Source: Phycisphaeraceae bacterium
Lineage (GTDB): Bacteria; Planctomycetota; Phycisphaerae; Phycisphaerales; SM1A02
Direction of reading: 5' to 3'
DNA: 64,000 nt
Assembly: GCA_019636735.1 (NCBI GenBank)
Contig: JAHBWY010000009.1
Location: forward strand, 47,884 to 111,883
Made by a program: the position numbers and the translations under genes. The notes under the pieces were generated by a model. The model saw only the letters and a list, made by a program, of their open reading frames with translations, searched no databases and was not told where the DNA came from. Below, piece after piece: positions 52,149-59,405 of the stretch; within the stretch, counting starts at the first letter, position 1, and each line of letters opens with the position of its first letter.

Positions 52149-52630
52149 GGCGGCGTCGAACTCGCAAGCGCGGGCTGTCGCGGCCCGGAAGTCGGTGCAG
52201 CAACGGCAGCGTTGGCGCCTCCAGTGCCGGGCGTGGGTCGCTTCGCGTAGCCCTTGATGACATTCGTGAACTCGCCGCTGTCATCGCGGCGCTTGAGCCC
52301 GACGGTGATCTCAAGCGGGACGCCATGCAGCTCGACGGAGTCCCTCGGCTGCATCACATTCGCCGCGCGGCAGATCGCGCTGAGTTCACCGCGAGCGATC
52401 TTCACCGCCATCTCGCTGTCGTTCTCGAGGTTGAGTCGCGCCCAGACCATGCGACCACGGAACGGGCCTTCGGTTACCTGCAGCGCAAACTGGAGGTAGC
52501 GGCCGGTTCCGGCCTTGGTGGGCTTCATCTCCGACTCGGTGATGACCGCGATGTACTTGCCAGCGGGGAGTGGATCGAACTGCGCGGCGGGATCGACTTG
52601 GTTGGCATCGAAGTTGTTGAGTGTGGCCAT
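52136..52630 (-). CDS. DUF669 protein, probable ssDNA-binding partner (E2)
   Basis: The 164-aa protein starts at the ATG 52630 with GGAGA upstream; the longer open frame is Arg/Ser-rich noise. It carries LPAGKYIAVITESEMKPTK, GRYLQFALQVTEGPFRGR and LSAICRAANVMQPRDS, and ends PPWKR like the E1 protein. Confidence 0.8.
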   Translation of the reverse strand: MATLNNFDANQVDPAAQFDPLPAGKYIAVITESEMKPTKAGTGRYLQFALQVTEGPFRGRMVWARLNLENDSEMAVKIARGELSAICRAANVMQPRDSVELHGVPLEITVGLKRRDDSGEFTNVIKGYAKRPTPGTGGANAAVAAPTSGPRQPALASSTPPWKR

Positions 52631-52652
52631 GTGGGTCTCCGGTGTGTGTGAT

Positions 52653-53540
52653 TCAGACAGTGGCGGGCGCGTCCGGGCCGGGGGCGGGAGCGGGGGCAAC
52701 GCCGTGACGGATCGAATTGATGAGGTCGTTCCACGCGAGCGGCAGGCGCGGCGGGAGCGAGTACCTGTTCTTCGCGGTGATTGTGCTGGTCCCCTCGGTT
52801 GTGACCACGCGCGTTCCATCTGCCTCGCGCGATGCATAGAGCACGCAGTCCGCCCACTCGATGAAGATGGGCGCGATCCACGGCGGAACATCAGGTCCTG
52901 CGAGACGAACGTCGAAGCCTTCCGGCGTCGTCATCTTGGTGTTCGTCGCATGCGCGAGCAGAAGGATGGCGATGCCGCGGTCAGTGATCGCATTCAGCAA
53001 CGGAAGCAGCTCGCGGCTCACGATGTTCTGCACGATCTCGCGCGCCTTGAAGTAGCCGCCATGGGCGCTCGACAGCGTGTTCGTGACTTCGCCGCGACTC
53101 TTCTTGTCGAGGTCCATCACGACGAACTCGGCAATACGCATGACGAGCCAGTCCAATGTGTCGATCGCGATGACCTGGAGTCCCTCGGGTGGCGCACTCT
53201 CGATCTCGCTGAGCCAGGCGAATGCCTCGGGCCAGCTCTTGATGAACGGCGTGCGCGTCAGGCCGGGAATCGCGCCGGCGCCGTTCTCGCAGTCGATGAG
53301 GAGCGCGTCGGCATCGCGGGCAAGAGTGGTCTTGCCCACGCCGGCGCTGCCGTAGCAGATGATCTTGGGCGGCGCCGGAGTCGTGGTCGTGATCAGGGTG
53401 TCGAGTAGTGGCATTGCGTATCCGTGTTGAGCTGTGGGTTCAAGGTCGCTCGGCCAGATCTCACGCATGAAGGCGCCCTGGCCGAAGCGAACAAGTGGCA
53501 CCGTGGTGCGGGTGGGTGAATCGACGCGCGTGAACCGCAC
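52653..53540 (-). CDS. Sak4-like RecA-fold ATPase with conserved leader (E2)
   Basis: The ATPase core (from the ATG at 53414, 253 aa) has Walker A YGSAGVGKTT and Walker B VIAIDTLDWLV. Upstream, in frame and without a stop, is a leader with VPLVRFGQGAF and REIWPSD that matches the leader of the E1 nuclease in protein sequence. I therefore report the frame from GTG 53540, 3 nt after the E2 promoter-like motif. The true start may be 53540, 53501 (GTG) or 53414. This gene opens the recombination operon because E2 lacks the nuclease. Confidence 0.72.
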   Translation of the reverse strand: MRFTRVDSPTRTTVPLVRFGQGAFMREIWPSDLEPTAQHGYAMPLLDTLITTTTPAPPKIICYGSAGVGKTTLARDADALLIDCENGAGAIPGLTRTPFIKSWPEAFAWLSEIESAPPEGLQVIAIDTLDWLVMRIAEFVVMDLDKKSRGEVTNTLSSAHGGYFKAREIVQNIVSRELLPLLNAITDRGIAILLLAHATNTKMTTPEGFDVRLAGPDVPPWIAPIFIEWADCVLYASREADGTRVVTTEGTSTITAKNRYSLPPRLPLAWNDLINSIRHGVAPAPAPGPDAPATV

Positions 53541-53543
53541 CGA

Positions 53544-53576
53544 CCTCTACATCTGCAGGTCCTGCGGAACCGTCGC
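53544..53576 (-). promoter_or_regulatory. E2 promoter-like motif, copy 2 (recombination operon)
   Basis: Minus strand: GCGAC at 53576-53572, 14 variable bases, TGCAGATGTAGAGG at 53557-53544. It lies between the sigma-factor stop and the operon, as site A does in E1. The closeness to GTG 53540 would imply a nearly leaderless transcript. Confidence 0.6.
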
Positions 53577-53586
53577 GTCGAACATC

Positions 53587-54216
53587 TCAAAGTGAGGGAT
53601 CGAGCCCAGCGGTCGTGAGCGAGCGCCGCATGGCAGCAAGGTCGCGATGCACGGTGCTCCGATGCTGACCCTTCTCTGCGGCGATCTCGGAGACGCGCAG
53701 CGTCTTCAGTGCCTCGGCGAGGAACTGCTGCCTGCGGCTGAGACGGGAGAGACTCGTGCGGAGGTCAAGCGCAAGATCGCGGGCGCTTGGTTCCGTCCAT
53801 CGCGGTGCATGGAGCTGGTGACAGCGCCCATTCCGCTGAAGATCGCTCAGCAGGAGCGGCGATCGCGCTGGATTCCGCCGAGCGTTCCGGATGGTGCGGG
53901 CCTCGTGGGCTGCTGCACGGAGAAGGACGCGGCACGCGAAGGTGTGTTGCTGCGCCTTGGCGGGGTTGTAGCGCCGCGCCGCGCCGGAAAGCGCCGCGAA
54001 GAGGCTCTGTGAGAGGTCTTCGCGATCGTGATGGGTCAGGCGGTATGCCTCACCGATCTTGTCGACGAGGTAGTGGACGCGGTCCTCGACGAAGGAGTCG
54101 ATCAGCTCGCTCGGGTCAATTCCGCGAAGCGGTTCGGACTTGGCTGGAACAGCAGGCGGGGACTGGGCTGGCCTGCACTCGGACTCTGGGTGGTTCGCGA
54201 CGGCTGCTTCTGACAT
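53587..54216 (-). CDS. Element-encoded sigma-70-family factor (E2)
   Basis: A 209-aa protein with an AGGAG Shine-Dalgarno. Region 2 is visible as HHDREDLSQSLFAALSGAAR, YNPAKAQQHTFACRVL and a basic AAAHEARTIRNARRN. Region 4 HTH: LRVSEIAAEKGQHRSTVHRD. It is the counterpart of the E1 factor at 8974-9543, at the same place, but diverged, which fits the different promoter words of the two elements. Confidence 0.75.
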   Translation of the reverse strand: MSEAAVANHPESECRPAQSPPAVPAKSEPLRGIDPSELIDSFVEDRVHYLVDKIGEAYRLTHHDREDLSQSLFAALSGAARRYNPAKAQQHTFACRVLLRAAAHEARTIRNARRNPARSPLLLSDLQRNGRCHQLHAPRWTEPSARDLALDLRTSLSRLSRRQQFLAEALKTLRVSEIAAEKGQHRSTVHRDLAAMRRSLTTAGLDPSL

Positions 54217-54309
54217 TGACGACTCCTCATGCTGCGGATCGCCGGCATGGCGTCCGAAGTGCGAGGAGTCTGCCTCTGCCCACGGGCAAAAACGGTGCGC
54301 AAAGGGTGT

Positions 54310-55026
54310 CTAAACAGTTGCGGAGTTTCCGACGGCGTCGCGGAGTTTCACTGCGCGCGCGTGGCCGCTCGTCGTGAGCCAGCATCCACCACCGCGCCCG
54401 GTCTTGGTCACGATCAGGCCGCGAGTCTTCAGGTCACTCATGACCGCCTTGAGAGCGTTGGCGTCGCCATCACTGGCCTTCTTCGCGATCATCTCGGTGG
54501 ATTGGCGCCGATCCGAATCGATGGCGCCGAGATCGAGCATTGCGACAAGCACCTCTTGTGCGCGATCGCTCAGGGGCTCCTCCGCAAGCGTCGGGACTGT
54601 CGTCTGAGAGGGCGGAGGGCGCTGCGCCGACCTGGCCGCAAGCGCGAATGCGAGCGATGTCGGCGTCATCCGATAGATGACTTCGATCTGTGTGCGAGCT
54701 GGAACGGCGGCACCGCAGCCGGCGCATTCGAAGAGGTCCTCGTCGGCGATCGCACGGCGAAAGGCATCGGCTGAGTTCAGAATCTGGCAGCGGTCACATT
54801 CGACCATCTCGTCGGCCGCAACGACGCCATGCTCGGCAAGGAGCTCAAAGAGTGACTCCACGAGATTCGCCTCCGCGTTGATCACGCCAGCGAAGTCCTT
54901 CGGCCTCAGCGGCGATTGAGACCGCACGGTGGCGAGGCGCGCGTCAAGTCGCTCGACCTCGCGAATCAAGTCAGGATGTTCACGCGCAATAAGATCGGAT
55001 TCGCGAAAGAACATGTCGCACTGCAT
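54310..55026 (-). CDS. Zinc-ribbon/winged-helix hypothetical protein, cargo cassette gene 2 (E2)
   Basis: A 238-aa protein with an N-terminal helical region (REHPDLIREVERLDARLATV), a zinc-binding pair (CDRCQILN...CAGCGAAVP), and a C-terminal winged helix (ALKAVMSDLKTRGLIVTKTG, GCWLTTSGHARAVKL). The winged tail resembles in shape that of E1 cassette gene 2. It overlaps gene 1 by 47 bp. A second ATG at 55014 is possible. Function unknown. Confidence 0.65.
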   Translation of the reverse strand: MQCDMFFRESDLIAREHPDLIREVERLDARLATVRSQSPLRPKDFAGVINAEANLVESLFELLAEHGVVAADEMVECDRCQILNSADAFRRAIADEDLFECAGCGAAVPARTQIEVIYRMTPTSLAFALAARSAQRPPPSQTTVPTLAEEPLSDRAQEVLVAMLDLGAIDSDRRQSTEMIAKKASDGDANALKAVMSDLKTRGLIVTKTGRGGGCWLTTSGHARAVKLRDAVGNSATV

Positions 55027-56065
55027 CCTCGTCGTTCGCGGTCATGAGGCGAACTCGGTTGCGGTAGCCAATGATGATCACATGAAACTCTTGAGCGGCC
55101 GGCGGCGAATGGCCGTTCACGATGTGCGGGGCCGCGCACTGTGCAGCCCCATTGGCGCACAGGTAGAAATTCCCGAGGTGACCGAGGCCGTTCTCCCGCA
55201 CGGCGGCGAGGCCCGAATCAATGACTGGATCGCCGAGCACTGAGCATGTGGGCGACGCGCTGATCACCTCGAGTCTCCGGCCCTCCAAGGTGCGATAGTT
55301 GATCCTGTGCGAGCGCGCCTCGCCATTGCCGCTCTCCTCGATCTCGTGCAGCCTCCGAATCGCGCGACGCAAGTCCAGAATCCTGAAGCGTGAAATGTCC
55401 AGCCATCCGGCGATGAGCGAGGAGAACTCCTCGGCGACATCCTCGTACTTGATCCCTGATGGGACCTGCGACACCTGCAGGATCGCTGTGTTCGCGGTCA
55501 GATCCCACTCGAACGCCACAAGCCCTCGAGTAACGCGCTCCACGAACGCTCGCAAGTGGATCGGTTCCCCAAGATCGCTGGCTCTCGCCTCGTCGTAATC
55601 CGGACGGCGCTCACTCCACTGTCGCTTCCGGATGGCCGTGACGCGTAGGCGGCGGCCATCATGGGTAATCGAGGACAGCGTCATCTCCTCCGGGAGCACG
55701 AGCGGCAGTCTGCTGTTCAAAAGGTGGTCTTGCCCATGCTCCCTCAGTCGCCGTTCGACGGATTCGGTGCTCTTCCACCCGGCGAGGGAATCGGTCGGTC
55801 CTCGGTAAAGGAAGACATGCTGCTTCCCCCAGGGCGTCACCTCATCCAGGAACTGAACGACCTGCTCCGCAGTCAGAGTGCCGGAGACCAGCGCGGCGTC
55901 CAGCCGATCTCGAATCTCTGCCTTGCTCCCCGATCTCTTCATGTCCTGCCGGTCGAGGAACTCCTTGAGCTGAGGTTTCTTCAGCGCAAGCAGGTGAGAG
56001 AGAAGCACGGCCTGCTCTTCATTGCAGACTGTTCCGGATCGACCTGTCGTGGTTCTACGGGCCAT
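54980..56065 (-). CDS. SAP-domain hypothetical protein, cargo cassette gene 1 (E2)
   Basis: A 361-aa protein whose residues ~28-59 form a SAP-like DNA-binding motif (LKKPQLKEFLDRQDMKRSGS, KAEIRDRLDAAL). The rest is mixed alpha/beta with VTRGLVAFEWDLTANTAILQ and a C-terminal FHVIIIGYRNRVRLMTAND. I do not recognise a family. With the overlapping gene 2 it fills the slot occupied in E1 by a different two-gene cassette. A defence role is speculative. Confidence 0.65.
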   Translation of the reverse strand: MARRTTTGRSGTVCNEEQAVLLSHLLALKKPQLKEFLDRQDMKRSGSKAEIRDRLDAALVSGTLTAEQVVQFLDEVTPWGKQHVFLYRGPTDSLAGWKSTESVERRLREHGQDHLLNSRLPLVLPEEMTLSSITHDGRRLRVTAIRKRQWSERRPDYDEARASDLGEPIHLRAFVERVTRGLVAFEWDLTANTAILQVSQVPSGIKYEDVAEEFSSLIAGWLDISRFRILDLRRAIRRLHEIEESGNGEARSHRINYRTLEGRRLEVISASPTCSVLGDPVIDSGLAAVRENGLGHLGNFYLCANGAAQCAAPHIVNGHSPPAAQEFHVIIIGYRNRVRLMTANDEDAVRHVLSRIRSYCA

Positions 56066-56541
56066 GGGACTCTGTTCCCTGTATCCCCTCCCCGGGGCCG
56101 CGAGAGTTTACCTTGGGACGCGACCGCAGCACGGCTGTGGGGGGAGGAAAGGCGCGCCCATAGGAGTCTCTGGCGCTCCCAAGCGACCTTGGCGACCACC
56201 GCCCGCAAGTGCGTCTCCACAATCGGATCTCGACCCTCACGAACCCGCGGAAGCTCCAGAATCGCCGCCTGGATGTCAGGTGCCAAGAGCAGGAGATTCA
56301 TGATCTGCGTCATGCGCGCTCGCGTGACATGTCCGAGTTGGGCAGCCGCAGTCTGATCGGGGATCGCGCTCTTCTCGATCAAGTCCTCGATCTTGATGGC
56401 GAGCGCCATCAGGCGCGCGATGCGCGGCACGCGGCCTGCGGCAGTGACTTCGGCGATCGGTCGCGCGCCTTCAATGATCTCACGCCGCCTGTGCGATCGA
56501 GTGGCGAAGTGGATCGGCCTGGTCACGGTCATGTCTGGCAT
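55981..56541 (-). CDS. ParB/KorB-like HTH protein, recombinase-associated (E2)
   Basis: A 186-aa protein with the HTH AAAQLGHVTRARMTQIMNLL and LAPDIQAAILELPRVREGRD, matching the E1 gene at 13586-14014. After about residue 130 the sequence (VASQGKLSRPRGGDTGNRVP and onward) has no E1 counterpart and overlaps the cargo gene by 85 bp. The normal end was probably replaced when the cassette was inserted. Start 56541 overlaps the recombinase by 13 bp; ATG 56532 is an alternative. Confidence 0.72.
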   Translation of the reverse strand: MPDMTVTRPIHFATRSHRRREIIEGARPIAEVTAAGRVPRIARLMALAIKIEDLIEKSAIPDQTAAAQLGHVTRARMTQIMNLLLLAPDIQAAILELPRVREGRDPIVETHLRAVVAKVAWERQRLLWARLSSPHSRAAVASQGKLSRPRGGDTGNRVPWPVEPRQVDPEQSAMKSRPCFSLTCLR

Positions 56542-58106
56542 GTCACCTCCTCAAGCGTGGCATCGTCCTGCGCGTGGAAGGTCACGCTGAGCGACTCGCT
56601 CGCGGCGTCGTACTCGACGCTCTGGACGAGCAGGTGGATGAGCCGCTCTCGCTCGGTGGAGGCCAGCGCGGTCCACATGGGATCGAACGCCTCCAGCGCG
56701 CCAACCAATTCATCCTCATCGAGCATGCGGTTCCGAAGCGCCGTGAGTCGAGCATCAAGGCGCCGCTGCTGAGCGGTGAGCGCGCCGATCTCGGAGCGCA
56801 ACTCGCTCGCACGTGCCGCACTGCCATTGCGATCTTGGCCAGAGTCCACCAGTTCGCGCAGTGCATCGCGCGCGGCGAGATGTCGAGCGGAGACGCCCGT
56901 GCGTTCCGCGTCCAGCTCGTCGACGCGCTCTCGCAGCTGTTCCTGCGCGCCGCGGACCGCCTCCGCCATCAACGCGTCGTCGCGACCCAGGGATCGAAGC
57001 TGGTCCACCACGAACCGCTCCAGTTCCTGGGCAGGAAGCGAAGGGGCAGGGCACTCGCTCCAGCCTCGCTTCTGGGCGTTCGTGCAGACGTAGTAGCGGT
57101 AGTGCTTCTCAATGCCCGCCTTTGACCGGTCGCTGGCGTAGTGGTGGATCATCGCGCAGCCGCAGGCCTTGCAACGCACGAGCCCCTTGAGGAGCGCGCC
57201 GTGCTTGTTCCCACTGCCGCGACCGTCACCGCTGCGATTGGCCTTCAGCGTCTCCGCGACGCGGTCGAACACGTTCTGATCGACGATCGCGTCGTGGAGT
57301 CCGTCGTACACATCGTCCTTGTGTTTCACCTTGCCGAGGTAGGCAACATTGGTCAGCAGACCAAGAAGCTGCGGGGGCTCAAAGCCCCGCCCGCCTTGGG
57401 CCACGCCGCCCTTGGTCGTCCACGACTTGTTCCTCCAGCCCATCTCGTCGAGCCGTCGCATCGTCTTCAACACGGAGCCGCACTCGAGGTAGAGCTCGAA
57501 GATGCGACGCACGCGCTCCGCTTCAGCAGCATTGACCACGAGTCGGTTGCCGCCGGGCAGCCGATCGATGTCGTAGCCGAGGATCGGGCGCCCGCCGCTC
57601 CACATGCCCTTGCGCTTCGTGGCTGCGATCTTGTCGCGCGTGCGCTCCGAGATGATCTCGCGCTCGAACTGCGCGAACGAAAGCAGAATGTTCAGCGTGA
57701 GCCGACCCATCGAGTGGGTCGTGTTGAACTGCTGCGTGACCGAGACGAACGAGACGCCGTGCCTCTCGAACGACTCCATCATGCGCGCGAAGTCGAGCAG
57801 CGATCGGCTGAGGCGATCGACCTTGTAGACGACGACACAGTCGATCAATCCGGCATCGATGTCAGCGAGAAGGCGCTGCACGGCAGGGCGGTCGATGTTG
57901 CCGCCGGTGAATCCGCCGTCGTCATAGCGCGTGGGGATGCAGCGCCAGCCCTCAGCCCTCTGGCTCGCGATGAACGACTCGGCGGCCTCGCGCTGTGCGT
58001 CGAGCGAGTTGAAGTCCTGGTCCAGGCCCTCCTCGCTCGACTTGCGCGTGTAGACCGCGCAGCGGATCACGCGATCGGATTCGGCTTCGCGCTGGCGCTT
58101 GGTCAT
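56529..58106 (-). CDS. Large serine recombinase (E2 integrase)
   Basis: The 525-aa protein has YTRKS with the catalytic Ser at 23, DDGGFTGGNIDRP, KVDRLSRSLLDFARMM, FEREIISERTRDKIAATKRK, a zinc ribbon (CKACGCAMIHH...CTNAQKRGWSECP) and a coiled coil at about 385-465. Its ATG overlaps the DUF2924 stop (ATGA). Overall layout equals the E1 recombinase, while the coiled-coil and C-terminal parts differ more, so attachment sites may differ. Confidence 0.92.
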   Translation of the reverse strand: MTKRQREAESDRVIRCAVYTRKSSEEGLDQDFNSLDAQREAAESFIASQRAEGWRCIPTRYDDGGFTGGNIDRPAVQRLLADIDAGLIDCVVVYKVDRLSRSLLDFARMMESFERHGVSFVSVTQQFNTTHSMGRLTLNILLSFAQFEREIISERTRDKIAATKRKGMWSGGRPILGYDIDRLPGGNRLVVNAAEAERVRRIFELYLECGSVLKTMRRLDEMGWRNKSWTTKGGVAQGGRGFEPPQLLGLLTNVAYLGKVKHKDDVYDGLHDAIVDQNVFDRVAETLKANRSGDGRGSGNKHGALLKGLVRCKACGCAMIHHYASDRSKAGIEKHYRYYVCTNAQKRGWSECPAPSLPAQELERFVVDQLRSLGRDDALMAEAVRGAQEQLRERVDELDAERTGVSARHLAARDALRELVDSGQDRNGSAARASELRSEIGALTAQQRRLDARLTALRNRMLDEDELVGALEAFDPMWTALASTERERLIHLLVQSVEYDAASESLSVTFHAQDDATLEEVTCQT

Positions 58107-58624
58107 GAGTTTGCCGCCTCCCTGGGCTTCGTGAGCCCGAAGAAGAGCATGCCGTTCCAGTGCGAGCCGGTGATCGCGTGGGCGACCGCGCTGAGCGAGC
58201 GGTAGGTCTCGCCGTCGAGCTCGAATCCGTTCGGCAGGATGGTGACGCGGTACTCGCGGCCCTTGAAGCGGCGCGTGAGCAACGCGCCGGGCGGCGGGAC
58301 GCGACCGTCGCGGTCGATGGCAAGTTGCGCCGTGGCGGCGAGAGAGCCCCGAAGTGTCGGTGGCGGGGCCGGTGGTGGTCGAAGGCGAAGATCGGCGTCA
58401 CGCGCCAGTTCGCGCGCGAGTGCTCGTGATCGCTCGATCGCACGCTTGGCGAGATCGCCCTCGGCGAGCGCCTGAATCCGCCAGGCGACGCGGCGGAAGA
58501 GCCACTGCCTGTTGCCCGAGCGCGCTGGTTCTCCGAAGACGTCGGCGTATCGCTTCTGGAGCTGGCCGACTGTCATGCGTTCGAGGGCGGCGATCTGCTT
58601 GGTAATGGAGTCGACTTCGATCAT
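58103..58624 (-). CDS. DUF2924 protein, recombinase-associated (E2)
   Basis: The 173-aa protein has IAALERMTVGQLQKRYADVF, LFRRVAWRIQALAEGDLAKR, PGALLTRRFKGREYRV, LDGETYRSLSAVAHAITGSH and NGMLFFGL. It is coupled at both ends by ATGA overlaps, upstream with the 84-aa gene and downstream with the recombinase gene. Confidence 0.88.
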   Translation of the reverse strand: MIEVDSITKQIAALERMTVGQLQKRYADVFGEPARSGNRQWLFRRVAWRIQALAEGDLAKRAIERSRALARELARDADLRLRPPPAPPPTLRGSLAATAQLAIDRDGRVPPPGALLTRRFKGREYRVTILPNGFELDGETYRSLSAVAHAITGSHWNGMLFFGLTKPREAANS

Positions 58625-58875
58625 GCGTGCTCTCCGACATCGGGCCCGTTCTGCGTGAACGGCACGGCCAGTGGCACACTGAGCCTCAAGTCCGCCGAGA
58701 GTGCAAGGCCGTCAACGGCAGGATCTGCCGGCTCTTCGCGAGGTTCCGCCCGGGCGGCGATGGCTCGCGCGATTCCGCTCGCGACGATCGCCGCGAGTTC
58801 GCTCCGGCGCTGCCGTGGCGAGATGGTGGGGGCGCGTGATGCCCTCGGCCGCGCAGGGCCGCTGCGTCCGGGCAT
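58621..58875 (-). CDS. Small protein of the E2 recombinase operon
   Basis: An 84-aa protein with GGAAGGA 9 nt before its ATG. It contains QRRSELAAIVASGIARAIAA, the same helix type as the E1 68-aa protein. It starts 43 nt downstream of the E2 promoter-like motif copy 3. Function unknown. Confidence 0.65.
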   Translation of the reverse strand: MPGRSGPARPRASRAPTISPRQRRSELAAIVASGIARAIAARAEPREEPADPAVDGLALSADLRLSVPLAVPFTQNGPDVGEHA

Positions 58876-58918
58876 GGGGGTGTCCTTCCGCCCCCGCTGT
58901 CAACGGGCGGGTGGCATC

Positions 58919-58951
58919 CCTCTACATCTGCATGTACGGAAAGGTTGTCGC
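58919..58951 (-). promoter_or_regulatory. E2 promoter-like motif, copy 3 (recombinase operon)
   Basis: Minus strand: GCGAC at 58951-58947, 14 variable bases, TGCAGATGTAGAGG at 58932-58919. It precedes the 84-aa gene, DUF2924, recombinase and HTH genes. Confidence 0.6.
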
Positions 58952-59166
58952 ACCTCTTTCCGGAGGCGAGTCAACAAGGGGGTGAGCCGAGAAGGGATTT
59001 GAGAGCCATGTCGGCGCGAGGTCGTTCGAATCCTCCGGCTCGTCGCTCCTGCCAATCATGCGGGCCTGCAGTCGGAGGGTGCTGCGGGCGACGATGCTCG
59101 CGATCTCGTCGCATTGCTCGGCGTGAGATAAGCGTCGGACTAGTGGTGGCCGAGTCGCGGCGACAT
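58922..59166 (-). pseudogene. Frameshifted relic of the E1-type small gene
   Basis: ATG at 59166 has GAGGA upstream and begins MSPRLGHH, like MSLRLDHD in E1, but hits a stop after eight codons. The matching helix (LSHAEQCDEIASIVARSTLR) continues in another frame to a stop at 58922 that lies inside promoter motif copy 3. An indel near 59145 disrupted it. The adjacent 84-aa gene with a similar helix may have taken over. Confidence 0.55.
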
Positions 59167-59195
59167 CGCAGAATCCTCGCAGAGGGGGTGAATGT

Positions 59196-59231
59196 GCGAC
59201 CACCCGTGGTCGGTCGAATAGGCTCGGATTC
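59196..59231. promoter_or_regulatory. Dyad block conserved upstream of both recombinase operons (E2 copy)
   Basis: GACCA-CCCG-TGGTC within a 36-base block matching 16424-16459 at about 31 positions. The 5-bp arms are intact in both. It lies 30 nt before the ATG of the frameshifted small gene, the same distance as in E1. Confidence 0.5.
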
Positions 59232-59405
59232 CAGGCAAGGAACGAAAGGCAGCCGTCCTTACGCGGGGGCGGGGCGGGTGTTGAGGTGTTCGCCGTGGAT
59301 CTGAGAGCCGACGCACGAAGCGCCCTCAACCTGGACCTCGGATGACACGCCGCAGCGCGTACCGCGAGACCCGCCTTGCCCCTCCAACGCCGGTACACTA
59401 CCGGG

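Larger units (their letters stand above)
35885..59240 (-). mobile_element. Element E2, serine-recombinase prophage-like element with truncated left end
   Basis: Leftward genes run from the recombinase operon (58.9-56 kb) through a cargo pair, sigma factor, recombination operon, origin-like region, ParB-methyltransferase, a divergent block of small plus-strand genes, terminase, gpW-like gene and portal. Gene order from recombinase to methyltransferase matches E1. The portal gene stops abruptly near 35885 and no capsid or tail genes follow, so E2 is a defective remnant. The right limit is inferred from the conserved block at 59196-59231. Confidence 0.75.

Noticed and set aside
53543..53580. E2 promoter word as the conserved end of a short peptide (Ala-Thr ... 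Leu-Gln-Met-stop)
   Set aside because: All three copies do read this way in one frame, but conservation includes third positions and continues past the stop codon, while the middle 14 bases are free. Only one copy has a nearby start codon.
35874..59398. GTAGTGTACC near both ends of E2 as an attachment core
   Set aside because: The copies are in inverted orientation, only 10 bp long, and no longer similarity surrounds them; chance is sufficient.
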